From Mantis religiosa (Eukaryota > Arthropoda > Insecta > Mantodea > Mantidae), in contig CM060953.1 in assembly GCA_030765055.1 (NCBI GenBank), forward strand, positions 25,175,919 through 25,239,918: a stretch of 64,000 bases of DNA, given 5' to 3'. Shown here piece by piece: positions 23,419-34,329 of the stretch. The translations under genes were made by a program, and so were the position numbers. How positions within the stretch are numbered: position 1 is the first letter of the stretch; each line of letters begins with the position of its first letter. The notes below the pieces were generated by a model. The model worked only from the letters and a program-made list of their open reading frames with translations, was not told where the DNA came from and searched no databases.

Positions 23419-23630
23419 CAGCACAAAAGTTAATCGAGAAGATATTGACCCACTGCTTCAATCACTCCAGTTGAGTAAGTCGAGTTCCAGCTGAGGATGA
23501 GAGCAAAAGCTCTTGAAGCATGTTCTGTGAAAAAAACTGTCAGTGAAGCAGTGTGTCAATATCTTCTCGATTCACTTTTGTGCTAAGTTGTACTTCACTG
23601 TCTCTACACTTAATTTCAATTTTATACTTT
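23419..23630 (-). mobile_element. mini-PLE with inverted ribozyme-like arms, 12-bp TSD
   Basis: The duplication AAGTCTCCCAAT lies at 23407-23418 and 23631-23642. The insert is 212 bp. It has inverted arms (AATCGAGAAGATATTGAC near 23434 and its complement near 23552), a hammerhead-like core CTGAGGATGAGAGC...GCTCTTGAAGCATGTT (23490-23524, plus), and a 45-bp tail ending TTTATACTT shared with the copy at 8341-8624. It interrupts the BEL/Pao protease/RT linker. Confidence 0.82.
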
Positions 23631-25454
23631 AAGTCTCCCAATGTTCTACCTTCATGCAAGAGGACTGACCCTGACCCTAAGAAATCTGCACCAATAAGGA
23701 TTTCTATATCCTATCTCTCCCTATATCTACGTGTGACAGTCCAAGATTCATCACTTGCTCTGCTGTAAGGCGAGGAACCTGACTGCTAATCACAGGCTGG
23801 CTAAGAGCAGTCAGTGATTACAATTATCTAGATTCTGAAGAACAAGCTCAAATACACCATGTTCCACAGGAGAACCAGTACTACCACCAAACACAGCATG
23901 GCTCAATGTCACCCTCCTAACCTCCTGAACCCCAATCTTTCTGCTAGTTCTTCTTCCAAGTAAGAATGCTGCAAAGCAGAGCCTACAAAAACAAGCACAA
24001 GTTCCTGATTATATCCATGTACTAATTTAACCAAAATTGTTTGAAGATAGACACATGAAGTATTAATGCAGAAATTAATCACTGGCTTAGACTGTGGTTC
24101 TTTTTCAGCCTTCGATTGTGCAAGGTTACACACAACTGGATAATGTTGTCGCTTACACACATTACACGAGAGGCGACAATGACACTTTTTTGCAATATGC
24201 CCAAACTTGAGGCATCTGAAACATGCACCATTCTGGGAGAGTCTAGCCTCCTTTTCTTTGAGAGGATATTCTTAACCTGCTGACATCCCAATGAAGTATG
24301 AGTCTCCATTTTACAGAAAGCACACACATTCCTTACTCCACCAGTTGTAACTAAACCCTAAGCAGTTGGAACATCAGGTTTTCTCAAATGTTTCGATGTT
24401 TGAGTCTTACTCGCACTAATGTTGCTGATCTTTCTGGTCAACTGCAAATATTCTTCATTTTCTACTTCATTCAGAAATTCCTACAAGCTTTTGAGCCTTT
24501 CTTGTGAACCTGTGTCTTGCATATTATTCTCTCTTCTCTGCCACACTCAAATTAATTGGCAGTCAAACAAGACTCCACTAAAGGAAATAATAATGCATAG
24601 TTGTCAGTAGTTAGACCCATCGATTCTAGCAACCTAACATTAACCTCAATTCAGTCATACAACACTGACAAGGCAGGTTTTTCAGTCACTAGACTTATAA
24701 TGTCCCTTACATAAAGCTCTATGAATAAATCCTTCAACCATATCGTGCATTTAACAACTCAACAGCTTTATTATAATTTTCAGCAAAAGGCAGAAAACCA
24801 TTCACAAGTTCGTAAGCTCGTGTCCCAGGTGTCATAGATTCTCTTAAATACGAAACCTTTCTGCATCATCCAGCTCACTACATTCATGTATTCACTCAAA
24901 CTGAGCCCAAAATGGTAGCCACTGCTTAATATCATCAGAGAACTTTATAAGCGACAACTTCGGCAACATATTGATCAATCTACCTTTTTGTGAAACACTT
25001 GAACTTCTGGAAGAAAGATCCTTTGATACTTGATAGGCAGTAAATTTCTCATACCTACATTTCGCTGTTGTCCACTTATCTCTATATGATTCGACTTCGT
25101 CATACTCTTTGGCTGCATCCTCGTCGGTAGCCTCATTGCCATACCCAGCTTCGCAAATTTTCTTGCTCAGCACTAATAGTTGATTGGCCTTGTCTTCCAG
25201 GAGCTTAAAACTGTTGAAAACGTCTTGTATCACATTTTCCTCAGTAATCTTGTTATGGAATACGCTGAATGCTCTTGTAAATAAACGACGTGTGTTCCTT
25301 CTTTCATAAGTGAATTTACAGCAGTCATGTCGAATAGTGAACCTCTAGTAATCTTATTTTATCTTACCTTCTTATTATTATTGCATGGCCAGAAGCTGTC
25401 CTGTAACGGTTGCCAAATGCTAGTAATTCAATCTCTAACACTCCAGGTCGTACA

Positions 25455-25530
<76 letters not shown>

Positions 25531-25550
25531 GATTTTTTTTTTTTTTTGCT
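25455..25550. repeat. microsatellite (AAT)n then (GATAAT)n and poly-T
   Basis: Pure trinucleotide AAT from about 25459, switching to GATAAT repeats near 25506, then a T run. Frames translating as poly-Asn or poly-Tyr here are artefacts of this tract. Confidence 0.95.
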
Positions 25551-25975
25551 TTATTGATATCAACAGCATGCTCCATTACATAGTAATACTACATGCTTTA
25601 TAGTTACATGTCCTATTTTGAATTAGTAATTGTAAACATTACAACAATTTTACATTGGGTTATTCTGTGTTTTAGACACTATGTACATTAAATTGAGTCT
25701 ATTCTTCTTGCTGATTTTTGTGAGTTCACAATTTGTAATCATTTCAATCTAAATACTTGTCATATTTGTAGAAGTAGTGCTTTATGTTTTAGTTAATTGT
25801 AAGATTATGATGAAACCGGAGTAAGTTGATTGTATAGAGTTCACAATTTGTCGTTATTACACTCCAAATCCTTCAGTCCATGTCCGTAATTTTTATAGAA
25901 GTTGCAAATTTTACGAACGACTTCAGGTGATTATTCACAATCTTCTCGTTGGTGGTAGGCCATTTCCCTCCATTG
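25551..25975 (-). mobile_element. possible LINE 3' untranslated region
   Basis: Follows a poly-T run and starts GCTTTATTGATATCAACAGC, like the reversed 3' end of a LINE. No coding part was recognised; it may belong to an older copy beneath the next element. Confidence 0.35.
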
Positions 25976-26672
25976 TAGTAGTAGTAGTTTTATTCATCCG
26001 TTAAGTCAATACAATGACATTGGATACGTCAATACAAATATTTACAATACAAATAATATAAGTATAAAAATAAAAAAATAAGTTGCATCAAGTGTAATTA
26101 ATAAGATCTAAGCATGAACTCATAAATATATATAGTTGCATGGCTCTACAACTACACAGCATTTAAAATGCATCACAAATATATACAATTATATGGCCAG
26201 CTACAGTGTATCTAGAAATTCACCTATATCATAAGCTTGTTAAACTTTTTGCCAATTCTAATCTTTGTTCATCAAGTCTTCTACAATTAAATATTATATG
26301 GTTAACGGACTGTTCTTCTTCTCCGCAAGGACAGAGTGGGTTATTTATTATTCTAAATCGGTATAGGTATGCATTTAATTTTCCATGGCCAGTTAACATT
26401 GTAGTGAGTTCTGGGGATATTGGAATCTTTTGACGCAATCTGTTTTTCACTAACGGGAAGAATGCTTTAGTCACTGCACCTTTCGTTGTGTTCGTCCAGA
26501 CTTGTTGCCACCTGTTGAGTCCATATTCCTTCGCTCTCGTTACAATTACGTCTTTTGGTATTTTGTCGTACACTATTTCACTATCTTCGATAGCAGCGCG
26601 TTTTGCAAGCTTATCTGCTAGTTCATTCCCTTCTATTCCGCAGTGGCCTTTAACCCAGCCAAAGTGGGTGAT
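25976..26672 (-). mobile_element. 5'-truncated jockey/R1-type LINE, RNase H end
   Basis: The minus frame 26670-26229 encodes WVKGHCGIEGNELADKLAKR, the C-terminal RNase H motif (GNExAD), then a Cys/His motif (PLCPCGEEEQSVNHIIFNC) typical of LINE ORF2 C-termini. The 3' UTR runs to TTTATTCATCC near 25989, shared with copies at 51930 and 56060. The upstream part is cut off by a microsatellite. Confidence 0.8.
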
Positions 26673-26675
26673 CCA

Positions 26676-26892
<217 letters not shown>

Positions 26893-27462
26893 GTCTCTCA
26901 TTTTTAGATAATTTAAGGAGCCATTCCAAAGTTTCATTGTTTTTAGGAGGGGGGTGGGAGGAAGAGAGGTTCAGTTCAATCATTAATGTAAATACACACC
27001 TTATTTTTTATTTATTTTATTTATTTACTTTTATGATGTCCTGTTTTTCATTTGGACATCTGGTTCAATTATTTATAGATGCTGTTTAAGTACAGTTTAC
27101 CTTGTTTTGTCCTATAAATTAAGATTTTAACACTTGCTTTCCTTCTGTAGTTGTTAAGTCTGGCTTGTATGCAGCAGCTTTAATATAGCCCAATTACAGT
27201 CTATTAAATTACAATTTAAAATTTTTCTCACTGAACTATAAAAATTAGTTTTTAATTAGTTATCTTATATTTTGATGAAAATAGTTCGATGGAATGCTCC
27301 AAGATCAGTTATTAACATGGAGGCACTATCATTATTCAAAACCTCATTTCCAAATATTGGGAAGCAAGAAGACTAATGACTTCATTGTCAAGATATGAGC
27401 ATTAGATACCTACCCATCGTCTAACAACAGATTTTTCCAATGTGATCCCAAGATATGCAATT
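26893..27462. other. intergenic, nothing recognised
   Basis: AT-rich sequence after the microsatellite; no gene or repeat end recognised. Confidence 0.4.
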
Positions 27463-27477
27463 TTGCCTTTCATGCAT

Positions 27478-27855
27478 TATGATTAGGATTACTATGGAGG
27501 GGATTAGGCACCGAAACCTGTGGTTTATTGTACCTAAGCCCCAAGTGGGGCATCCCCGGGAGGAAGGATGAGGCAAGAGGAGACAGAGGGCAGCCCACCC
27601 AAGGTGCTGAGACACCTGCCACCACTTCTACCCCGAAAGAGACCACCGGATAAGAGATGATGTGAAATGAAAATGGAGATGAAATGAAGGGACAGGATAT
27701 TCGGGAAATGTAATTATTCTATCAAGCATTCGCCTGGCGATCTAGGAAAAAAAAACCCAAAAAACCTATGGGTTCGGTAGGTTAGCCACAGGGATTGAAC
27801 CCGGGCCTTCCAAATGAGGGCAATGCGATGAAACTGTCTACGTCATCCCGCTCGG
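27478..27855 (-). mobile_element. tRNA-derived SINE, family D, 15-bp TSD
   Basis: The target TTGCCTTTCATGCAT is at 27463-27477 and 27856-27870. On minus the head reads GCAACCGAGCGGGATGACGT and has a B box GGGTTCAATCCC; the body is 300 bp. The TSD is perfect, so boundaries are secure. Confidence 0.9.
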
Positions 27856-27870
27856 TTGCCTTTCATGCAT

Positions 27871-28200
27871 ACATTTTCCTGTAAAATATCATGATGATGG
27901 ACTATAACTTGTCAATATCTGGGTGTTCATCTTTGAGAACAATATCCTGATACCACAAGGTTTATAAATTATTTTTAAAATTCCCACCACAAAATGCAGC
28001 ATTTTACTAGAGATTATTAAAATCTCCTTAATTTTTAAAAATAAAAGCAAATAATAATCATAAATGGCAGATCAATATGGAATTCCTAGTGCAAATTACA
28101 TAAAGAATCATGTTCATAATATTTTATTTTTTTATTTTTTTTATGAATACTGCTTATATAAATTCCAGAACCCAAAACATAATAGTAATTAATAATAATT
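27871..28200. other. downstream flank of hexosaminidase D, nothing recognised
   Basis: AT-rich sequence beyond the polyadenylation signal; no feature seen. Confidence 0.4.
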
Positions 28201-28210
28201 ATCCAATAAA

Positions 28211-28216
28211 TTTATT
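28211..28216 (-). promoter_or_regulatory. AATAAA polyadenylation signal for hexosaminidase D
   Basis: An AATAAA hexamer on the minus strand lies about 115 bases after the TGA stop in AT-rich sequence. It suits the 3' end of this transcript. Confidence 0.5.
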
Positions 28217-28329
28217 GAATCACAAAATTATATAATTTATGTACAGTTATATTTCATCACAGTGTAACTAATTCAAATAGATAAAACATATACATAGTAC
28301 TAAATGTTAAGTACAGCAGTCTTATTATT

Positions 28330-28505
28330 TCAAATGAGCGCTGAATTATCGTAGCCTCGTACTCGAGCACCAAGAAGCATCTGTGCCTCTGCATCTTTCT
28401 TCATTTGCCTCAGTTTTGCACGTAAAGGCTCGACTAGTGTCCCCAACCATTCATCTATTGCAGGAGGATATAACACTTCTTCAAAGTGCAGGCGCATATA
28501 ACCAT
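28330..28505 (-). CDS. Hexd: hexosaminidase D terminal exon
   Basis: The frame encodes MRLHFEEVLYPPAIDEWLGT and then VEPLRAKLRQMKKDAEAQM, matching the C-terminal helix of hexosaminidase D, where YP-AxEEWLE-V-P is conserved. It ends at TGA (28332-28330). The reading frame stays open upstream to 28632, so the exact 5' edge is uncertain; 28505 restores phase with the preceding segment. Confidence 0.75.
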
Positions 28506-28630
28506 CTAGAGATGTCAGCTCAAACAGGAGGCTGTTATAAACCACAAAATAGTCATCATAAACTATGAAGTACTGTTGACAATGACTTCTATTGCTATTA
28601 TGCCCTTTGTGAATGTAATTACTTTTTAAC

Positions 28631-28683
28631 ATTTATCCAGCCAATGAATATCTGAGGTAATCTTCTGCAAGTCTCTATTAAAC
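28631..28683 (-). CDS. Hexd: hexosaminidase D penultimate exon segment
   Basis: After TTTACAG (28685-28684) the frame reads FNRDLQKITSDIHWLDK. Without splicing it would hit TAA a few bases later (28628-28626). An intron from a weak donor AAAT/GTTAAA (28630) to CTCTAG (28507-28506) would join it in frame to the conserved tail at 28505. This 125-bp intron is inferred. Premature termination or another splice choice would remove the C-terminal helix. Confidence 0.6.
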
Positions 28684-29021
28684 CTGTAAAGACAGATGAA
28701 CTCGGAACAGTTAGAATTCAAGTTGAATAGTCAATTATTTAATCTATTATAAAGGCCACCTGTTTGCTTCTGTTTACTCTTTATGAGAAGCATGTCAACT
28801 CAATGTAAATCCATGGCATTGCATTTTTCAGCTTGACTCTATCCAAAACCTTAGCCTATACACGGCTAGTGTAAAGAAATAATTAATTTCCATCAATTAA
28901 TTTAAATAATAAGAGTTTAACGATGAAGCCTGGGACTCAAGTACTTGAAATAGTAAATTGCCAGAAACAGTGTATTTCAAATACAAGAAGAGCCCCTAGT
29001 GGTTTACTGGGAAAATATATA

Positions 29022-29928
29022 AGAGGTACATCCAGAAAGTAAGTTCTGTTTGGTAATAAAATTAAATTGTGTACAGATACAGAAAAATTATTTATTGCAC
29101 GAAATTCTGCAACTCAAACTAGTTTTCCACATAACTGCCGAAATTTTGCAGGCATTTGTCATAGCGAGGCACAAGTTTTTGTATACCTTCTTCATAGAAG
29201 TTTGCCGCCTGTGTCTTCAACCAGTTGGAAACATTTTCTTTCAGCTCTTCGTCATTGTTGAAGTGTTTACCATCAAGGCAAGAAAGGCGGCCCGGGTTGG
29301 ATCCCAGGCGACCGCAAAGTGAGATTTGTGGTGGACAACTCGGCGCTGGGACGGGTTTTCTCCGGGACCTCCAGTTTCCCCCGCCATCTCATTCCACCGG
29401 TGCTCCATCTTCATCTCATGTATCATCAGTGTCACCACCTGCGGTGCCGTATGTAGTAAAAGCAGGCGTTTAAACACTACACATTTCACACCAAGGAAAG
29501 ATTTGAGGTGCAAAAACAGATGAAAGTCGCTAGCAGCGTGGTCAGGGGTGTAAGGGGGGTGGTCAAACATGTCCCAGCCAAATCCTTGTAGGATGTTTTT
29601 CATTGTATTTGCAGTGTGTGGTTGCGCATTGTCGCGAAGAAACACAACACCTTTTGATAGCATTCCTCGGCGCTTATTCTGTATTACGTGGCGCAATCCT
29701 AGCATTCAGAAAACAAATCACAGATCTGATTTCACAAGCAGCAGGATTTTCAATCAACACCGACATTGTAAACAAGCACAACTAAGCATACGTGGCTGAC
29801 AGTGATCTCACAATGGCGCACGTTTCTTCTCTTTGATACAGAGCATCTACCGTGCATGTGCAGAACTGCGATCACAGCGCAGCAGCGGAGATAAATTGAA
29901 ACAGAACTTACTTTCTGGACGCCCCTTG
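29022..29928 (-). mobile_element. deleted mariner element inside SINE B
   Basis: TA duplicates at 29020-29021 and 29929-29930; terminal inverted repeats share TCCAGAAAGTAAGTTCTGTTT. Minus-strand transposase remains include RDNAQPHTA and YTPDHAASDFHLF, the second and third catalytic aspartate regions, both retained. After removing the internal SINE F (about 220 bp) only about 690 bp remain, so the N-terminal half is deleted. Confidence 0.85.
29275..29495 (+). mobile_element. SINE family F inside the mariner
   Basis: Begins GCGGCCCGGGTTGGATCCC (B-box-like) and ends GCGTTTAAACACTACACATTT. The 3' half recurs at 8195-8328 in reverse. Flanks CATCAAGGCAAG and CACCAAGGAAAG are near-duplicates and may be the target duplication. 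The mariner coding sequence resumes after it. Confidence 0.6.
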
Positions 29929-30419
29929 TATAAGTCAACTGGAGAATTTAGTGTCAGGATGGCACGTTGGCCATGGTAGCTCAAGGGTAAGAGTGACTGG
30001 ACAAAAACCAGGAGGACCGTGGTTCAAATCCCGGCCGTGGCATTTGACTCTATTTATTCAAAACCTTAGCTCATACACGGCTAGTGTGAAGAAATGATTA
30101 ATTTTCATTGATTAACTCAAATTAGTTATTTGCTGATTAAAAATGCAAGAAAATCAATTTAAAAACTGCTCTCCTCTCACCTGAATATAATGGATGTTGC
30201 ACTATACAATGACTGTATTAAGATATTAATCATAATAAAACTATGTACCGCAAGTATATATATTAGGTTGGGACCAAAAGAAAATGAAATAAATCATAAA
30301 ATAAAAGTAACTGAAGAACCAATACATGTATTTAATGTTTATTGAAGAACCTGAATTATAAATAGTTTTCAAAGCAAATTATAAAACATAATAATGTAAT
30401 TATCAGTGACAAAGCTGTA

Positions 30420-31015
30420 CAATGAAATTAAAAGAACCTGTATTTCGCAAAAAAACTATAGCTACTGACAGTGAAGCAATCCAAATATTACAAACAAACT
30501 ACAGCACTTGATAACCAACTTCACTTAAATCTGGCATTTATCAATTTAACTGTTTAGATTGCAACTGGATTTACATAGGAAAGACCAAACATAATTTGGA
30601 AACCAGAGTAAAAAAAATTTCAGAAATATTAAATATAAACAGATTGATCAGTGGTGGCAGATCATTTTTGGTCATTTAACCATGAAATAAATCCATAAGT
30701 TAAATTATTAAAACAATTGAATGGACTGATAGATTCAACGTTTTGGGAGAAAATATTTATTTTGAAAAATAAAAATTGTGCGATGAATTTTGAAATACTG
30801 CCAATAGATTTGGTTAATTAGTTTGTTTTGCCCCCAATAGATGACAGCATGATAGTAAACTATCCATCATCTACTAGAAGTGACCAAGAAGTTAATCAGT
30901 CTACCGGCTGAAGCAGTGACGAAAACATCATCAAACTAGTCCCAGAGGATTCAACAATTTTAAAGCAGATAAGTGAAGTTGGTTGCCAAGTGTTGTAATT
31001 TGTTTGTAATATTAA
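30420..31015 (+). mobile_element. 5'-truncated PLE with inverted ends
   Basis: The left end has a tail with ACAGTGAAGCAA, then an arm (TATTACAAACAAACTACAGC) whose complement lies at about 30975-31010 (AATTTGTTTGTAATATT). Between them is a degraded GIY-YIG region like that at 1300-1690, and a 3' region with GGCTGAAGCAGTGACGAAAA that could be an old ribozyme motif. No clear target duplication. Confidence 0.55.
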
Positions 31016-31146
31016 AAAAACCTGGTGGAATAAACTTAGTACTCAATTTCTCTTGGAAAATATTATGAACACTTTTTAAACAAGTATCATAGTTCAGTTT
31101 GAAACCTTTTCAGTGTTTTACACATTAACATGAACATATTACTTAC

Positions 31147-31233
31147 TCTGTGAATGCTGGAATTAAACTTTCTATCTGCATTGGATTAGTGAACCCATTT
31201 TGTATCTGCCAAGTATTGAACCATGTTTCTACC
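31147..31233 (-). CDS. Hexd: hexosaminidase D exon, C-terminal region
   Basis: An 87-bp phase-2 exon between TTTCAG (31235-31234) and GTAAGT (31146). It encodes VETWFNTWQIQNGFTNPMQ and then IESLIPAF. Recognised by splice sites and phase continuity rather than by a known motif. Confidence 0.78.
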
Positions 31234-31423
31234 CTGAAACAAAATGAACATGCATTCACTAATAAGTGGAAGTTTTTGAAAAGTGAAGCTAACCACATTA
31301 TTTGAGGGTCATTTATGTTTATACTAAAATTAGCACTTGTTTCAGAACGTTTTTTTCCCATTTTCAACTTAGAACCTGAGACAGTAAGCAAGGTACAGTG
31401 TAAACAGAACCCACCCTCTATTA

Positions 31424-31662
31424 ATTTTTTTTTTTACGTCCTCCAACGTTAAGTCATATCAGATGGTGAATGAAATGGGTGAAATGATGCTCAAATGTGT
31501 CCAGGGTTCATGGAGCTTAGAGCTACCTGACATTAGTCTTTAAGTATAAGGGAAAGCCCTGGAAAAAACCGTATCCAGGTAACTCACCCTGACCGAGATT
31601 CGAACTTGGGACCTCTTGAACGTGAAGCAGACATGCTACCACCTACGCTACCAAGGCGGGCT
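31424..31662 (-). mobile_element. SINE family A
   Basis: A full copy on minus with poly-T at its left end and AGGCGGGC at its right. Flanks CCCTCTATTAAT and CCCCTCAATTAAT are an imperfect target duplication. Confidence 0.88.
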
Positions 31663-31669
31663 CCCCTCA

Positions 31670-32290
31670 ATTAATGCTTTAATAATTTTGAACTTAGTAT
31701 TATATAAGGTGCTGTTTGTTTTGGATATCTGGGGATCCATAGAATAGTTTCTATTATATGTATTGGTGTTCTGTTGCATAGAATGGAATCATTTTACCTT
31801 TTAATTTATATTCCCTTCCCATGAATGTAATGCATACAACAATACTTGATTGTGAATATAAGTAAATGTAGAATGACTTGATTAAATTGTTTTTATTGCA
31901 GTAAATTCAACTTGGCGCTGCCATGACAGTATTATGTTCCCATTATTAAAACTTGGCTACTACAATTAGCCATTTATTTTTGTTTTTTTCTATTATTTAT
32001 GTCAAATCTCTTCTTATCGATGTGGATACAGTTTTTATAGTACCAGTTTTAATCTGGAAATTCTAATTCAAAGAGAAACAGAAATATCTAAAGAAAAATT
32101 GCATTTCCAGTTTTGTTAAAGAAGAATATGAAAGCAAATAAAGCAAAGGAGCTGCTGGAACTCTTACTGAGATAGTTAAGGATAGAGTAAAAGAACTGCT
32201 TCCTTATGTGGTTACATTTTGAAGAACTGTGAATGACCCAAAGATATTTTGGAGATGTTGTTAATACTGAAAAAAGAAGGGGGGGGGGGA
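31670..32290. other. hexosaminidase D intron, nothing recognised
   Basis: AT-rich intron with a G run near 32280. No gene seen. Confidence 0.4.
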
Positions 32291-32299
32291 CAAAAGACA

Positions 32300-32470
32300 A
32301 TGTAGCCTACCTCTGTGGTATAGGGGTAACATGTACGCAATCAATACATCTTGGTTAGAGTGAGTTTTCCAAGCCTTGTGTACTCTGGGTTCATTTGAGC
32401 ATTATTTTACTCATTTCATTTATCATGTGATATGACCTGCCAGGTTAAAGAACATTAAACCTCAAGGACG
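32300..32470 (+). mobile_element. degenerate SINE, family A
   Basis: Reads GTAGCCTACCTCTGTGGTAT (decayed head), then GGGTTCATTTGAGCATTATT and TGATATGACCTGCCAGGTTA, matching the A-family tail with many changes. Confidence 0.5.
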
Positions 32471-32699
32471 CCTCCTTTTCCCAGGAAAACAAAACACCAA
32501 TAAATTATAATTATTTCAGGAATCCCTCATTGATAATACTGACGTCAATGCTGTAAAATCAAAGATTGGCTTTAAGAAGGGAGAAAGAACAATAGATGCA
32601 ACAGTTTCTGTTCTGGTTACCTGTATGTGGGTTGTGAACCAGCTTTTAATCTCGAGTAACATATGGAATAGTTATATTTGATTATACTTGCAGCATATT

Positions 32700-32955
32700 G
32701 GAAGTTTCCTCGCTTGATTAGAGGAATTTAATAACAGTGACGTCAAAATCAATTGAAAAAGCTATTTGTAGTCGGTTTTTAACACTTTGTCACTTACACT
32801 TTTATATTCTTGAGGGACTAGTTTCGGAGGTGGATATTACTGAGGTTGATACTTGGACCTTCGAGGTTGGAAATGGATGCAACGGCTTCTGAAACTAAAC
32901 CTTCAATAATATAAAAATGCAAGTGATGTAGTGTTAAAACATAACTAAAAATAGT
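32700..32955 (+). mobile_element. PLE 3'-end fragments, opposed
   Basis: The left part carries GTAGTCGGTTTTTAACAC then GAGGGACTAGTTTCGGAG (a reversed 3' end); the right part carries GACCTTCGAGGTTGGAAATGG, GCTTCTGAAACTAAACC and GTTAAAACATAACTAAAAA (a forward 3' end). They are thus two inverted copies of the same 3' terminus. Confidence 0.6.
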
Positions 32956-32959
32956 TTTT

Positions 32960-33764
32960 TTTCTTTCAATTCCTCAAGTTTATTAGTTTCTGGCTCAAAA
33001 GAAGTATAATTTGTGTACTTATCAACTTCATAAAATATTTATTTGACCAATTAAATAGTCATAAATTGTCAGAATGATTTAAGATCACTTAAACATATCA
33101 AATATATTGTCTTAAAAAGCAACTTTGGCTTATATAAATGAAAATATATCTAGAAAGTGAAGAAATACAATTTTGAGTATATCACACAAAAACTGATAAC
33201 AGCTGTAGAAGAATAAATTTGTTTGAATAGATTCCAAAGTTTTAAAATGTTATCAAAACTTAAATATAAGATACTTGATACCCTGGAGTACCACGGTTCA
33301 ATAATTTTGAGCTCATATACCTTGTTTGTAATTATTATTTTATTGTTAACTTATTTTAATACAAGAAATCACAAATTATTTAATTAGTATATAAAGTTAA
33401 CATCTTTTCTTAGCACTATGGTAGTAACATTTTATCTAATATCAAATTATGATGGACATTCTGTGAGTTCCCAGCCTGACCAAGGTTGCAAGGTTTAAGG
33501 GAAATGCTTTTCATGTTTTTCAACATAGTGAGCTTGTAAATACTTGTAAATAATTTAGTCCAATACTTTTGAATACTCTCACTAAAGAATGATTTATTCA
33601 GCTGGGCAAAATTAGCTTGAACTTAAGTAATTTGATGTGAATCTCAATCCATCCAGGCATTTCTTCAGGTTTGAGAACAAAGAATTGATAATAACTTGTA
33701 GCCAAATCCAACAAATATGCTATATGTGGAAGCACTCATGCAGTTTTGCAGCAAGAATTCCAGG

Positions 33765-33765
<1 letters not shown>
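32960..33765. other. hexosaminidase D intron, nothing recognised
   Basis: AT-rich intron without identifiable features. Confidence 0.4.
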
Positions 33766-33767
<2 letters not shown>

Positions 33768-33800
<33 letters not shown>

Positions 33801-33842
33801 TGTGCGTGCGTGTGTGTGTATGTGTGTGTGTGTGTGTACATG
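33768..33842. repeat. microsatellite (TG)n
   Basis: An interrupted TG/TGCG dinucleotide repeat of about 75 bp. Poly-Val/Cys and poly-His/Thr frames here are artefacts. Confidence 0.95.
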
Positions 33843-34180
33843 TGCGCTTTTCTGATCATGCTCCAAACGAAGGGAGCGATTTCGAGAGTATGTTTGCTGC
33901 TTTGAGGTATTCTCTGCAAGTAATCTGACATGCCGTCTGTTCACACATGTTATCAACAGGCAAGGTTGTATGTATGAGGTATCCTGGATTGGAATAAGTG
34001 CTGCAATGAGTGAAGAACACATTCCTTGTCAACAGAATAGCATATTTGTGTTGGACTGCCATATGCTGTTGGTAATCAGGTGTGTACTAAACAACTTCCC
34101 TTATAGCTGTAACATCAGTGAACAACAATATCTGTGTTCTAGACGTTCTCGGGCTTTGAGCCAGGTAAACAGATGTTGAG

Positions 34181-34225
34181 ACATCGACGTTTCGGGAGCG
34201 TACATCTCTCCCATCATCAGAATGT
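34181..34225 (-). ncRNA. hammerhead-ribozyme-like motif, best conserved copy
   Basis: On minus: stem I strand ACATT (34225-34221), CTGATGA core (34220-34214), one extra T, stem II GGGAG paired with CTCCC (34212-34208 with 34198-34194), GAA (34193-34191), palindromic stem III ACGT, cleavage-site C (34186), then GATGT pairing with ACATT. All core bases match the hammerhead consensus. Oddities are the extra base after the core and a stem III that can only form between two molecules. No activity shown. Confidence 0.6.
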
Positions 34226-34329
34226 TGAATGACTTAGGGGTGGGGCGACCCATATATATACTGGTCGCCAAGGAAAATGACGCGGACCAATCAGCGAGCG
34301 GGCTTGCGATGGTGAATATGACGGACCTC

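Larger units (their letters stand above)
19425..25328 (-). pseudogene. BEL/Pao gag-pol remains
   Basis: Pieces recognised: gag start and coiled region with KTFSTV-like and LPKLSLIKFSDDIKQWLPFW (25328-24892); cysteine-rich zinc-knuckle region (24327-24079); aspartic-protease-side region (24160-23640); linker with LPWLRDHLPLEP (23380-23051); RT with SFYVDNCGISV, the Pao form of the RT active-site box (22612-22151); RNase H-side region with YIPGTLKPADLPTRG (21078-20789); zinc-binding integrase N-terminal part (20720-20268); integrase core with YSDNGTNFRGA (20141-19941); and the C-terminal domain with LEWPLGIIEDLLPGKDG (19787-19425). At least eight separate frames are needed to cover it. Confidence 0.85.
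18626..25330 (-). mobile_element. degenerate BEL/Pao retrotransposon with nested insertions
   Basis: Reading on minus from 25328: gag, zinc-knuckle and protease region, RT, RNase H, integrase, 3' LTR, which is the BEL/Pao order. Three later insertions are bounded by target duplications: a mini-PLE (23419-23630, 12 bp), a family A SINE (21803-22054, about 12 bp) and a solo LTR (21103-21604, ATAA). Sequence on the two sides of each matches up as one continuous element. The 5' LTR is missing and every domain carries stops or frameshifts, so the element is inactive. Confidence 0.85.
28832..30130 (+). mobile_element. SINE family B copy split by a mariner
   Basis: The left part (28832-29021) has an R segment (CTTAGCCTATACACGGCTAG) then the body; the right part (29931-30130) continues with the body end, the tRNA-like part (TAGCTCAAGGG, GGTTCAAATCC) and a second R segment (CTTAGCTCATACACGGCTAG). 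So one copy carries R at both ends, about 75 bp each, in direct orientation. The mariner lies at 29022-29928. Confidence 0.85.

Noticed and set aside
33637..34022. Frames rich in Val/Cys or Thr/His
   Set aside because: Caused by the TG dinucleotide repeat at 33768-33842.
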